Notes: generated from the letters alone by a model not told the origin. Shown: positions 1 to 8,447, counted from the stretch's first letter. The stretch: DNA of 40,981 bases from JAAGZL01 sp050291725 (GCA_050291725.1 JBNKKH010000036.1:1-40981), one strand, 5' to 3'. Translations and numbers: made by a program.

Positions 1-335
1 TCTGATTGGCTTAGTATAAATCAATTAGTTCACAAACCATTGTTTAGTTGATATGTAAATATTAACGCACTCGTTCGGACGCAAACTATGCTGCCCTTCA
101 TTCGCGCCGCGCAGCTTCAACATAATGTCCGCTAAGGGCACTGAGCTGCAGGATACGGCACTAAAAGGATTATTGGGAAGGGCTTTATCGATGATTGTTG
201 GGGCAGATATTCTGCATAGAAAGTAAGGAATAAGTATGAGACCGGATGTGGTTTATTAATTATCGAGTCTGACTCTTTATGATTGATCTAGAACAAAATA
301 CAAAATAGAACATCAACTAATAGAAGGACTGTCAT
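1..335. other. Intergenic region with composite repeat copy A
   Basis: I see no credible gene here. The useful content is a degenerate palindromic repeat starting near 123 (TAATGTCCGC then GGGCAC) that runs into a conserved tail ending near 252. The tail is shared with copies near 5881 and 40572. The last 80 bases before the gene at 336 are AT-rich and carry its ribosome binding site (AGAAGGA). The promoter was not assigned with confidence. Confidence 0.6.
123..252 (+). repeat. Composite interspersed repeat, copy A
   Basis: The left part (about 123-172) is a degenerate palindrome of the TAATGTCCG ... CGGCC-AAAAG type. The right part (about 173-252) aligns without large gaps to copies B (5881-5980) and C (40572-40682). 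Shared blocks are GGAAG-GCTTT, a GATATTCT motif and, further on, GGATG. This is the most diverged of the three copies. It lies 84 bases upstream of the gene at 336. Whether it is a mobile miniature element or a regulatory leader cannot be told from sequence. Confidence 0.6.
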
Positions 336-842
336 ATGCATTTATTTAATATCAAAGTCAGAATATTATTTATGACTATTACGATATTCGGAGCCACATT
401 AGTAAGTCCTGTATTGGCTCAAGATAATAGATTTCTCGTAGCAAAAGATTTTTCTGCCATATTCACCCCTGTAAATAGTTTTCAGGGAGACATTTCAGTG
501 TCTTTTTATGTGGAAAATGTTTCACCTGGGGGGATTAGTATTATTTTTATGCCTTCTCAACTACACAATACAATAGTATCACACCCACTCGCTGCAAGTT
601 GTGATACAACTTCAGCTAGTGGTATACCAGTATATGGTGATCTATATACTTGGCGTGAAGACCTTGCAAGACGAACAGCTGTATATATACCAAAAGGGAC
701 TGGGGTTATTGCGACCGTGAGAAAGAATGTATGTAGAGCTGAAGGTAATTCTAGAGCAATAACCAATGGGGTCTTTTCAGGTAATGTAACCGTTATTAAG
801 GGCAACCGGATTCTTACCAGGCCTATTAGTGGAAGATTTTAA
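336..842 (+). CDS. Exported hypothetical protein (168 aa)
   Basis: I do not recognise this family. The first 28 residues form a standard Sec signal peptide: a short charged n-region, a hydrophobic stretch containing LFMTITIFGATLV, then a VLA cleavage site before QDN. The mature part is about 140 residues, rich in beta-branched residues and Ser/Thr, with two cysteines (in SCDTTS and NVCRAE) that could form a disulfide, suggesting a small periplasmic or secreted beta-rich domain. The ATG start is supported by AGAAGGA at proper distance. It is followed after 23 bases by another exported protein on the same strand, so the two probably form a bicistron. Composite repeat copy A sits just upstream. 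Codon use is AT-rich compared with the core genes. The gene is real with good confidence; the function is unknown. Confidence 0.75.
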   Translation: MHLFNIKVRILFMTITIFGATLVSPVLAQDNRFLVAKDFSAIFTPVNSFQGDISVSFYVENVSPGGISIIFMPSQLHNTIVSHPLAASCDTTSASGIPVYGDLYTWREDLARRTAVYIPKGTGVIATVRKNVCRAEGNSRAITNGVFSGNVTVIKGNRILTRPISGRF

Positions 843-865
843 TTCCGTGTTCTTGGAGACTACAT

Positions 866-1630
866 ATGGAAAGAAGAGAGTTTCTGACTATTTCATCAGC
901 TATTATGCTGGCATGTGTTTTACCTCTAAATCAAGCTAACGCATTTGTTTGGGCACTAATGCGGTTGTTGGGTCGGAGTGCTCTTGGAAGACACATGAGT
1001 AGATTTGGAACAGCTGGCTCGCGTTTGAGTTATTCTGGTCGCTTTAGTCGTGGTTATAGAACAGGCCAAAAAAATGATGGCTCTATCAATAAGAAACTAA
1101 AAGCAAAAGAAGTGGTGGTTAATTCAAAAAACTCAGGCTTAATCAGTAAAATAGGTGAAATTGTATTTGATAATGTTGGCAATGGATTTCCATCTCCTCT
1201 AGAAGGTAACGTAACCGCGGTTTGTGGCGGAAATGACAGTGATATATTTTGTAGTAGCTTTATTAGTTCTAATGATAACGGTAATAGCAGGCCTGTTGTT
1301 ATGGAATTAGCCGAAATTATCATGCTTGATGAGGTAGGTAAGCAACTCCCAGAAATCTATAAAAAAGAATTCATATCTGGTAACGATGCAGAAACGGCTA
1401 AAAAAGTACTTTCATGCATACATCCAGTTACTAGAATTAAGGATGGTGAATTTGATGATGAGTGGAACCATATCACACCACTAATGTATGGAACCGTTTG
1501 CGGTAGAGTTATTATTGAAATGATGGAAAATCTCGGAACATTTACTATTGAACGAGATGATATTCAAGAAGAGCATATCATTCCCGTACGTTTTGCAAAT
1601 GTTGATATCCAAACGGGTGCTCGAAGCTGA
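866..1630 (+). CDS. Exported hypothetical protein with Tat-like leader (254 aa)
   Basis: No known family is recognised. The N-terminus reads MERREFLTISSAIMLACVLPL, with a twin arginine followed by EFL and then a hydrophobic segment ending in an ANA cleavage site near residue 26. This matches a twin-arginine signal more than a Sec one, so a folded exported protein is likely. The next 45 residues are rich in Arg, Gly and Ser. The rest has several Cys residues (in AVCGGN, IFCSSF, LSCIHP, GTVCGR), enough for disulfides or metal binding. The ATG is preceded by TTGGAG at normal spacing. The gap to the preceding gene is 23 bases, so the two are probably co-transcribed and may act together. Like its partner it is AT-rich. 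The function cannot be assigned. Confidence 0.72.
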   Translation: MERREFLTISSAIMLACVLPLNQANAFVWALMRLLGRSALGRHMSRFGTAGSRLSYSGRFSRGYRTGQKNDGSINKKLKAKEVVVNSKNSGLISKIGEIVFDNVGNGFPSPLEGNVTAVCGGNDSDIFCSSFISSNDNGNSRPVVMELAEIIMLDEVGKQLPEIYKKEFISGNDAETAKKVLSCIHPVTRIKDGEFDDEWNHITPLMYGTVCGRVIIEMMENLGTFTIERDDIQEEHIIPVRFANVDIQTGARS

Positions 1631-1695
1631 CTTATGAGGATCAAACATGGCTACGGTCTGCCACATAGGCATGCCCTTGGTTGATAATCTAAGAT

Positions 1696-1794
1696 AAAAG
1701 GGGACGCATTGAACCTCCCTCAGTTTAACGGAGACTTTTAATCAGCGACAATAGTCGCTCACAGGAGTTTCCGTAAAATGGGGCGCATTTATTT
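1696..1794 (+). repeat. Pair of GGGG(A/C)GCATT repeats flanking a hairpin
   Basis: Two direct copies of a motif of the form AAAAGGGGACGCATT (1696-1710) and AAAATGGGGCGCATTTATTT (1775-1794) bracket a nested stem-loop. The same motif recurs as an inverted pair at 5814-5881, on the other side of the large ATPase gene. Motifs like this are commonly scattered in proteobacterial intergenic regions. I know of no function for it here. Confidence 0.6.
1728..1774. other. Nested stem-loop (possible structured RNA)
   Basis: An outer helix pairs 1728-1736 (ACGGAGACT) with 1766-1774 (AGTTTCCGT): nine pairs, one of them G-U. An inner perfect helix pairs 1744-1749 (AGCGAC) with 1754-1759 (GTCGCT) around an AATA tetraloop. 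Between the helices is an internal loop of 7 and 6 bases. No T-run follows, so it is not a classical terminator. It may be part of the surrounding repeat or a small structured RNA. Confidence 0.5.
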
Positions 1795-1812
1795 TTCAGA
1801 TTAGCTTTGACC

Positions 1813-1864
1813 TAATGTCCGAAAAGGGCACCGAACGGTAGTAACCGGCCAGAAGCAGTCATTG
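1813..1864. repeat. GTCCG-type palindromic repeat without tail
   Basis: This is a degenerate palindrome of about 50 bp, opening with TAATGTCCG and GGGCAC and closing with CGGCCAGAAGCAGTCATT. It is the same left half as at 123 and 7241, but without the conserved tail of copies A-C. It ends only three bases before the ATG at 1868, so the downstream gene has little room for its own leader. Confidence 0.55.
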
Positions 1865-1867
1865 AGT

Positions 1868-4800
1868 ATGGGGGTTCTCGAACCTAAAATATTGGCTATG
1901 TCTACCTTACGCAAATCACTTTTGGCAGCACTGACAAGTCTCAGCAAGGACCAGATCCGACAAGCCGGGCAAAGATATACGCCAGGGATCGACCCTCAGG
2001 CGCCGAACATCAGGATCGAATCACTCTTCACTGCAATCGAGAACGTCGCCTGCGGAGCGAGCGCTCTTGCAAGATTTCAGTCGGTCCTGGATGAGTTTTC
2101 CGAGGCTTGGGGTCGTGCCAAGTACTGCAGCCAGCGGCCCGACACACTTCAGGTGCGAGCGGACGATGCTTGTGCCTTCTTGTCACCGATGATAGATCGC
2201 CTGCGCGCACGCGATGCGTATGCAGGACAAGACTGGTCGGACCGACTCTCTGATATTGAGTTTGAGCTATTGGAAGATATGGCGTACTGGCGTGCAGAGG
2301 AGGCCAAGATGCAACCGTCCGACGGTGACAGTGGCTATTCATCTGCACATAACACTGTCCGTGGGAATATGAACGCCATCGGTCGGTGTTTGGCTATTGT
2401 GCGTGATGAGAAGGAGTACATTCAGAGCCCAGCATTCAAAGTCCTGTTTGATCCGCAACTCCTGGTAAGCGGTGAGTGGGGTACGGGTAAGACACATCTA
2501 CTGTGTGATGTCACGCAAGCCAGAATCGATTGTGGCCAAGCCACCCTTCTTGTTTTGGCTAAGAATTTCCAAGACAGCGTTGTTGCAGAGATATGTGCAC
2601 GGGTTGAAGCAGGGCGAACAATAGTTGAAGTATTTGATCGACTTGAAAAAATAGCTAACGCTGCCGCAGAGCGCGCGATCGTCATCCTTGAGGGGGTAAA
2701 CGAAGGTCGTCGTCGCGAATGGCGAAAAGCTGTTACCCGTATTCAAGCCCTCGTTGCTGATCGACCGAACATTGGCTTGATCGTCTCGTGTAGGACGCCG
2801 TTTGAGCCCATTGCCATTGAGCAGAATGACTTAGAGAAATTCCATAGAGTCACGCACCTCGGATTCGACGATCAAGAATTCGACGCTCAGGCAGCATTCT
2901 TCCAGTACTACAATCTACCATTGCCAGAAGTACCACTGCTTGACAGGGAATTCTCACGCCCGCTCACACTGAAGCTGATTTGCCAATCACTCCAAAACCT
3001 TACAGGTAAAAAGTTAGCGCGGGGGTTTGCAGGTATCGCCTCCGGTCAAAAGGGAATGACTTATGTCCTCGAATCGTTCGTTAATCGCGTTGGCGAACCA
3101 ATTGAGCGCGAATATGGCCTGCATGCCAAGGGGTGCTGGGGCCTGCTGAAGGGTAACGATCAAATCGTTGACAGGAGGATTGCCGGCTTTGCGCCCTGCA
3201 TGGCTGCGAATCTGCGCGGCTATGTTCGACCATCGGAGGTCGATCGCATCATCTCAGCCAACTACCCGGCATTGAGGCCGGCACAGCGGCGCCAGCTTCT
3301 CGACGTTCTACGGACAAACGGTATCCTCGAAGAGGACGCCGTCTGGTACTCGACGAAATCCGGGTTCAAGTCACGGGTTGTCTTTCGGCTTCCCTATCAA
3401 CGATTCAGCGACCACTTGGTTGCGCGGCATTTGCTGAAGACGCATCTCAATGTTTCTTCGGCTGCAACGATCAAGCAAAGCTTCACAGGAAAATCGCCGC
3501 TCGCGCGAATCTTCCGAATGTCAAATCGATACCACCGAGAGTACGCGGAGCCAGGATGGGCGCAGGCGCTGATTACCGAATTCCCGGAGCGCGTGGGGAA
3601 GAGGCTTGCACCTAAGCAGCGGGAGCTATTCTTCGCGTTGCCCAAACGTGCCCAGAGCTTTGATGCCTACTTCGATCCATTTATCGAAGGGTTGTTTTGG
3701 CGTGACCCTGCATCGTTCACTGAGGGTACGCGGGCCGTCATCAACCAATATCTGAATGCTGGGTCGTGGGCGTGGGAGCGAATAGTTGACGCGTTGGCCG
3801 CTGTCTCGACCAAGCCAAAACACCCGTACAATGCCCAGCGTTTGTACGATTTTCTGGCGCGCTACCCGATGCCGGACCGTGATCTTCTGTGGTCCGAATA
3901 CCTTCGGCGCCGGTACGCCTCGCCCACGATTCACAGGCTACTTACTTGGGCGGAAAAACTCAACTCTGCTCACATGACGCAGCACTCCGCAACGGAGCTC
4001 GTAGTATTGTTTTCCTTGGTCCTTACAACGGTCGCTCGCAGTGATCGCGACTTGGCGACAAAGGCGCTTGTGCTGATCGGTGAAAAGTTTCCGGAAGTGC
4101 TTTTTACCCACGTCGTGAAATGCCTTGGATTCAATGATCCTTATGTACCAGAACGCATGTTAGCGGCTGCGTATGGAATTACTTTGTCCCTGGTGGATTC
4201 AGAAACGACATCGACGTTTCTACCTCTGCTCGGGGATCTCGCGAAAACTCTGTACAGAAAGATGTTCGGACCTAGTGCGCGCTATGCAACCCACCATACA
4301 CTGATGCGCGACTACGCGCTTGGCATCATTGAAACTGCCCAGCGTTCGAATTGTGTGGGGCTACCCAAAACAGCAAGTCGTAATCTTGCGCCGCCATTTC
4401 CGAATACGCCTTCACCATTTGCCAGTGACGGCACGCCTGATCCAGCAGTGAACGAGGCCATTGGTTATGCCATTCAAATGGATTTTGGCAACCACACGAT
4501 AGGAAGATTGATCCCCAATCGGGCAAATTACGACCACAAGAAACCAGAATACGTCCAGGTCCGCGCGAAAATTGAACGACGCATTTTCGACCTGGGGTAC
4601 CGAGAAGAGCTGTTCAAAAAAGCCGATATCGAGATTGGTAATAAGTCATGGAACGCACGTGACCAGGAGAAGGTTGATCGGTACGGGAAGAAATACTCGT
4701 GGATTGCCTATTTCGAGATGTGGGGTGAGCGTGAGGTCGCGAGAAAGATGCCGGATTGGCGCCTAGGAGAGAGAACGCCCGATTGCGGAGTCGATCCAAC

Positions 4801-5791
4801 TTTTCCGAAGCGCCCACCAGACTGGACGCCACCAATTACTAACCTGTTTGGCGATTATGGCGTTTCTACCGAAGCCTGGGTCGAGGGCGGCTTCACACCG
4901 AACTGGCATACGTTGCTTGTGGTCCCCGAGATAAACGGGCACCAAGGTGAGTGGGTACTCGTAGAAGGATACGTCCGCGGAACCGACGAGAGTCGCGATC
5001 GAGAGCTCTTTGCCTTCTTGCGCGGAGCGTTCATGGCGCGTAAAGATGTGCGCAGTTTCAGGGCTAAGTTCCTTGCGGTGGAGTACCCAGGGAATAGTGA
5101 GATCCCAGAAGGGGCCACTGAGCACTATCTCTACGCAGGGGAGGCCGGGCGCCGCCAGAACTATGCGCGGCATCTGCGCCAGCGAAATGGCCGGTATCGC
5201 CGACAAATCGCGGAGGCATTCGATCGGTACATGAGTGTGTATCCCGAAGAGAGGGCTACTACTTCCACTGTCGAGATTAGATCTATACCTGGAGAAAGTA
5301 AGGAAACGGTTATTTCATTTGTCGAATCACTCGATCCGGTCCCGAAAATGCGACACGTTCCTGGTATCCGAGTCGAACTTCCGTTCATTCACTTTGGCTG
5401 GGAGTCTTACCATTCGGTGCACAACGATTTCTCGGGTTTCAATATCCCTGCGCCCAGTTTAATTCAGCGACTTGGTTTGGCGAGCAAGAATCGCGAGATC
5501 GATTTCTATGATTCAATGGGCAAGCCCGGTACTCTCTATAGAGAGGCCGGCGACGGGTGGAAGGGAGATCGGCACAGCCTCTTGTATATCAGAGCAGATC
5601 TTCTTAGGCGTTACCTGACAGACACACGTCAGGTTCTTGTCTGGTGCAACTGGGGGGAACGAGACTGGCTGAAAAAGATGGAAGGTCACGACGTGATCCG
5701 CGATCCTGCTAGGGAGCGAATCTACCAGGCACATGGCCATATACATCGGTCATTTTTCCAATGGTCTGCTAAGGATTTGAAGATCGTCTAG
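1868..5791 (+). CDS. Large STAND-like P-loop ATPase, putative defence protein
   Basis: This is a protein of about 1307 residues. (Positions here count from a TTG at 1862, two codons upstream of the ATG used.) After a mostly helical N-terminal section of about 190 residues comes an NTPase core. It has a Walker A motif GEWGTGKT at about 204-211, a Walker B-like stretch IVILEGVNEG near 273-283, and LIVSCRTPFEP near 304-314, a sensor-like arginine motif as in STAND/NACHT-type ATPases. A winged-helix-like region may follow (about 420-520), then a long helical, repeat-like middle and a C-terminal domain of about 400 residues that I do not recognise. STAND ATPases of this size often sense phage or stress and trigger an effector. 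No nuclease, TIR, protease or membrane module is obvious, so the effector, if any, is unfamiliar. The gene stands alone, has higher GC than its neighbours and is bracketed by repeats, which suggests horizontal transfer. The start could also be TTG 1862 or ATG 1898. Confidence 0.85.
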   Translation: MGVLEPKILAMSTLRKSLLAALTSLSKDQIRQAGQRYTPGIDPQAPNIRIESLFTAIENVACGASALARFQSVLDEFSEAWGRAKYCSQRPDTLQVRADDACAFLSPMIDRLRARDAYAGQDWSDRLSDIEFELLEDMAYWRAEEAKMQPSDGDSGYSSAHNTVRGNMNAIGRCLAIVRDEKEYIQSPAFKVLFDPQLLVSGEWGTGKTHLLCDVTQARIDCGQATLLVLAKNFQDSVVAEICARVEAGRTIVEVFDRLEKIANAAAERAIVILEGVNEGRRREWRKAVTRIQALVADRPNIGLIVSCRTPFEPIAIEQNDLEKFHRVTHLGFDDQEFDAQAAFFQYYNLPLPEVPLLDREFSRPLTLKLICQSLQNLTGKKLARGFAGIASGQKGMTYVLESFVNRVGEPIEREYGLHAKGCWGLLKGNDQIVDRRIAGFAPCMAANLRGYVRPSEVDRIISANYPALRPAQRRQLLDVLRTNGILEEDAVWYSTKSGFKSRVVFRLPYQRFSDHLVARHLLKTHLNVSSAATIKQSFTGKSPLARIFRMSNRYHREYAEPGWAQALITEFPERVGKRLAPKQRELFFALPKRAQSFDAYFDPFIEGLFWRDPASFTEGTRAVINQYLNAGSWAWERIVDALAAVSTKPKHPYNAQRLYDFLARYPMPDRDLLWSEYLRRRYASPTIHRLLTWAEKLNSAHMTQHSATELVVLFSLVLTTVARSDRDLATKALVLIGEKFPEVLFTHVVKCLGFNDPYVPERMLAAAYGITLSLVDSETTSTFLPLLGDLAKTLYRKMFGPSARYATHHTLMRDYALGIIETAQRSNCVGLPKTASRNLAPPFPNTPSPFASDGTPDPAVNEAIGYAIQMDFGNHTIGRLIPNRANYDHKKPEYVQVRAKIERRIFDLGYREELFKKADIEIGNKSWNARDQEKVDRYGKKYSWIAYFEMWGEREVARKMPDWRLGERTPDCGVDPTFPKRPPDWTPPITNLFGDYGVSTEAWVEGGFTPNWHTLLVVPEINGHQGEWVLVEGYVRGTDESRDRELFAFLRGAFMARKDVRSFRAKFLAVEYPGNSEIPEGATEHYLYAGEAGRRQNYARHLRQRNGRYRRQIAEAFDRYMSVYPEERATTSTVEIRSIPGESKETVISFVESLDPVPKMRHVPGIRVELPFIHFGWESYHSVHNDFSGFNIPAPSLIQRLGLASKNREIDFYDSMGKPGTLYREAGDGWKGDRHSLLYIRADLLRRYLTDTRQVLVWCNWGERDWLKKMEGHDVIRDPARERIYQAHGHIHRSFFQWSAKDLKIV

Positions 5792-5813
5792 CACGACTTC
5801 TCGAAGTACCGGT

Positions 5814-5881
5814 AAAGGGGGCGCATTTATTTATTACCTATTAATCCCATTTATCTTATCTAAAATAAATGCGTCCCCTTT
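5814..5881. repeat. 19-bp inverted repeat with 30-base loop after the ATPase gene
   Basis: The left arm 5814-5832 (AAAGGGGGCGCATTTATTT) and right arm 5863-5881 are reverse complements with a single mismatch. The arms match the GGGG(A/C)GCATTTATT motif at 1696 and 1775. Placed 22 bases after the stop of the ATPase gene, the hairpin could also serve as a transcription terminator, although its loop is long. Confidence 0.7.
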
Positions 5882-5980
5882 CGGCCAAGAAGAGACATTA
5901 GGGAAGTGCTTTATTGATAGGGGGTGGGGTGATATTCTCTGTAAATAGTAGGGTATAAATATAAGGCAGGATGCGTTCTC
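5881..5980 (+). repeat. Composite interspersed repeat, copy B
   Basis: It begins with the right half of the palindrome (CGGCCAAGAAGAGACATT) and continues with the conserved tail: AAGTGCTTTATTGATAG, GGGTGATATTCT, TAAATAGTA, ATAAGGCAGGATGC and GTTCT. The tail is closest to copy C at 40572, with most positions of a stretch of about 54 bases identical. Weaker similarity continues downstream for several tens of bases. It lies 140 bases upstream of the gene at 6120. The TTGATA and TATAAAT-like blocks could belong to a promoter. Confidence 0.65.
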
Positions 5981-6119
5981 CACAACCAACTCATCCTTTG
6001 CTTAACCTAAATGAGAATAATTACTCATGCTGCATGACTCAATGTTCGCACATGACGAGTATTTCATTATATGCGCATTTTGAATATTTAGATGTTATGA
6101 ATAAAAAAAGGAAGCACTG

Positions 6120-7190
6120 ATGTTTTTCTCCGATAAATCTAACTCTCAAGCAATAGGAGCATTCCTAAGGAAAGCTGAAGCTGCTCATATTGATGATCCA
6201 GTTCGAAAGAAGCGTTTGGAAATAGCGAGGGAACTTGTCGGATACATTTATCGGTCTCCTGAAGGGTGGGACGAAAGGTGCTCATTCAATATTGAACATA
6301 TTGGAGGTCAGTACGTGAATGCTCTTCGCGAATTTGATCCTCCAAAGAACACAGTTATCGATAATGTTTTCTGGATGTCATATAGGTTTTTATGTGAATT
6401 CGATTTCTTGGTGGGGGCTGGGAAAGAATTGAGCATGGAGCTTCACTCCATTAAAAAAAGTATACAGGATGATATCGATAAAATGGATGATCATCTGCGT
6501 TCCCAGATTGTGTATGCGTCATTTGTCATGCCGGCTAATATAGCTAAACAATTTATTAATGATGAGAGTATTGGGGCTTTTCGGGATTTTGAAAAAAAGA
6601 AATCTGAAGCTGAAGAGTTGAGAGAAAAGTGGGACGCTGAGATCAAAGAAAAGGAGAGAGAGGTAAATCAACTAAAAGATCAACTGGATAAGTACAAGAC
6701 AGCTTTCAATTTCGTGGGGTTGTATCAAGGTTTCTCTGAACTTAGAGAGCAGAAGGAAAAAGAGTTATTTTGGTCATTCTTGTCTCTAATCACGATGGGT
6801 GTTGTGACTCTTTCACCACTTGTTCTGGAAATTGTTGCCGTATTATTTGGGGTATACCAGCCAACTAACCTTACTTCTGAGCGCCTTCTAATACTTATTC
6901 CGATTGCTTCTATAGAAGTTATTCTAATTTACTACTTCAGGGTAATACTAGTAAATAATAGATCGATTAAGGCGCAACTTATGCAGATAGAGCTTCGTCA
7001 AACGTTGTGTCAGTTTATTCAAAGCTATTCTGAATATTCGGCAAAAATCAAGAAGGAAGATAAATCAGCGCTGGAAAAATTTGAGAACTTAATATTTAGC
7101 GGAGTCATTTCAGATCCTGGGAAAATTCCGAGTACATACGATGGTCTTGACCAAATTGGGAACCTTATTAAGAACATCAAAAATTCATAA
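6120..7190 (+). CDS. Coiled-coil protein with two membrane spans (356 aa)
   Basis: No family is named with confidence. The first 155 residues look soluble and helical. Residues about 155-205 are a charged coiled coil (KKKSEAEELREKWDAEIKEKEREVNQLKDQLDKYK). Two hydrophobic segments follow, near 222-245 (FWSFLSLITMGVVTLSPLVLEIVAVLFGVY) and 258-277 (LLILIPIASIEVILIYYFRVI), so the protein is probably anchored in the inner membrane with both ends in the cytoplasm. A helical C-terminal section of about 75 residues follows. There is no signal peptide and no catalytic motif that I can see. The ATG is preceded by AAAAAAAGGAAG, a good ribosome binding site. It sits alone between repeats beside the STAND-like ATPase and is AT-rich. 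Membrane coiled-coil proteins occur as effectors in some defence systems; that role here is only a guess. Confidence 0.75.
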   Translation: MFFSDKSNSQAIGAFLRKAEAAHIDDPVRKKRLEIARELVGYIYRSPEGWDERCSFNIEHIGGQYVNALREFDPPKNTVIDNVFWMSYRFLCEFDFLVGAGKELSMELHSIKKSIQDDIDKMDDHLRSQIVYASFVMPANIAKQFINDESIGAFRDFEKKKSEAEELREKWDAEIKEKEREVNQLKDQLDKYKTAFNFVGLYQGFSELREQKEKELFWSFLSLITMGVVTLSPLVLEIVAVLFGVYQPTNLTSERLLILIPIASIEVILIYYFRVILVNNRSIKAQLMQIELRQTLCQFIQSYSEYSAKIKKEDKSALEKFENLIFSGVISDPGKIPSTYDGLDQIGNLIKNIKNS

Positions 7191-7517
7191 CAATGCCATC
7201 AAATCCGACGCTCGTACCTCGTGCGGCTTATGGCGAACGTTAATGTCCGGTTTGGGCACAAAGCAGAATGTTACGTAAGTTATCATAAAAGAATGATGTA
7301 GTCGTAACTCAACAAGCCCTGGGCATTGTTGTTTCACCTTGATCACCAACTACTATTTCTTTAGAATGCCTACTGATCACAATAGGCAGTATTGCTCGCC
7401 ATAACTTATTGATTTAAAAGTACTATTTGATGCGGTCCGCCTCATGAGTATTTGGGCGGCGGTGCCAATAGCTGTACTTTATAGAATTTATACATTTTCA
7501 TTAAACGGTTTAACCCA
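7191..7517. other. Intergenic region before hemC
   Basis: No gene is seen. Near 7241-7272 lies another copy of the palindromic repeat (TAATGTCCGG, TTTGGGCACAAAGCAG, AATGTT). The remainder is AT-rich and presumably carries the hemC promoter, which I could not place clearly. Confidence 0.5.
7241..7272. repeat. GTCCG-type palindromic repeat, degenerate copy
   Basis: It opens with TAATGTCCGG and GGGCAC, like the copies at 123 and 1813, and closes with AAAGCAGAATGTT, a decayed reverse complement of the opening. The conserved tail of composite copies A-C is missing or unrecognisable. Confidence 0.5.
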
Positions 7518-8447
7518 ATGAATAAAACACTAAAAATCGCTACCCGTAAGAGTCCTCTCGCCCTGTGGCAGGCTGAGTATGTGCGCAGCCGTCTTATGGC
7601 AGAGCATGCGGGGCTAAAGGTTGAGCTGGTTACTATGACTACCCAGGGGGATAAGATTCTGGATGTTCCTCTGGCGAAAATTGGGGGTAAGGGTCTTTTC
7701 GTAAAAGAGTTAGAGCAGGGGATGATGGCGGGTGATGCCGATATTGCTGTGCACTCTATGAAAGATGTGCCCATGGAGTTGCCAGAGGGGTTTGATCTGC
7801 CGGTTATCTGTGAGAGAGAGTCTCCCTTTGATGCCTTTGTTTCTAACACCTATTCGCATATTGATGATCTGCCTGAGGGCGCTCGTGTGGGCACCTCTAG
7901 TTTGCGCCGTTCTAGTCAGCTATTACATAAGAGGCCGGATTTAGAGATTCTTAGTTTGCGCGGCAATGTTCAGACCAGATTGTCTAAACTGGATGGCGGA
8001 GAGTTCGATGCCATTATTCTGGCCTCGGCTGGGTTAATTCGTTTGGAGATGGAAGAGCGTATCCGCTATCAGATACCGGCTGAGTTTATGCTGCCTGCTG
8101 TGGGGCAGGGTGCTGTTGGTATTGAGTGTCGCGAGGGTGATGCAGATACTATCTCTTTGATTGAATGTCTTAATGATGAGGATACCCACAGCCGTGTTGC
8201 GGCTGAGCGGTCCTTTAATCATCGTCTTGAGGGTGGCTGTCAGGTGCCTATTGGTGCTTTTGCCCTGCTGGAGCAGGATCAGATCTGGTTGCGCGGTATG
8301 GTGGCAAGTGTTGATGGTAAGGAGATGCTGTTTGCCGAGCGGCGAGCCCAGCGTGATGCTGCCGACTCTCTGGGCCGCGGTTTGGCTGATGAGCTGCTGG
8401 AGGCCGGTGCAGATAGAATTCTGCAACAGCTAGTCGATACCCAGTAG
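7518..8447 (+). CDS. hemC: Porphobilinogen deaminase (hydroxymethylbilane synthase)
   Basis: HemC joins four porphobilinogen molecules into hydroxymethylbilane in cytoplasmic tetrapyrrole (heme, siroheme) synthesis. The 309 residues are the usual length. Family signatures are plain: the N-terminal IATRKSPLALWQAEYV, AVHSMKDVPMELPEG near 76-90, GTSSLRRSSQL near 125-135, LRGNVQTRLSKLD near 147-159, and the cofactor-bearing cysteine 241 in LEGGCQVPIGAFA, which holds the dipyrromethane primer. The ATG gives the expected MNKTLKIATR start, though no strong ribosome binding site precedes it. In many gammaproteobacteria hemC is followed by hemD and often hemX-hemY. Here an 850-base gene-free stretch follows instead, so hemC is alone in this window. 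Confidence 0.97.
   Translation: MNKTLKIATRKSPLALWQAEYVRSRLMAEHAGLKVELVTMTTQGDKILDVPLAKIGGKGLFVKELEQGMMAGDADIAVHSMKDVPMELPEGFDLPVICERESPFDAFVSNTYSHIDDLPEGARVGTSSLRRSSQLLHKRPDLEILSLRGNVQTRLSKLDGGEFDAIILASAGLIRLEMEERIRYQIPAEFMLPAVGQGAVGIECREGDADTISLIECLNDEDTHSRVAAERSFNHRLEGGCQVPIGAFALLEQDQIWLRGMVASVDGKEMLFAERRAQRDAADSLGRGLADELLEAGADRILQQLVDTQ

Larger units (their letters stand above)
5792..6119. other. Intergenic region with inverted repeat and composite repeat B
   Basis: No gene is visible. It contains the inverted repeat at 5814-5881, immediately followed by composite repeat copy B, then an AT-rich leader to the gene at 6120. Confidence 0.6.

Noticed and set aside
4763..5206. Minus-strand frame of 147 codons inside the ATPase gene
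   Set aside because: It lies fully opposite a continuous 1300-codon reading frame with plausible motifs and has no recognisable features of its own.
123..7272. Integron attC sites for the GTCCG-type palindromes
   Set aside because: The ends do not match the RYYYAAC / GTTRRRY core sites and the integrase lacks the integron-specific extra helix as far as can be seen.
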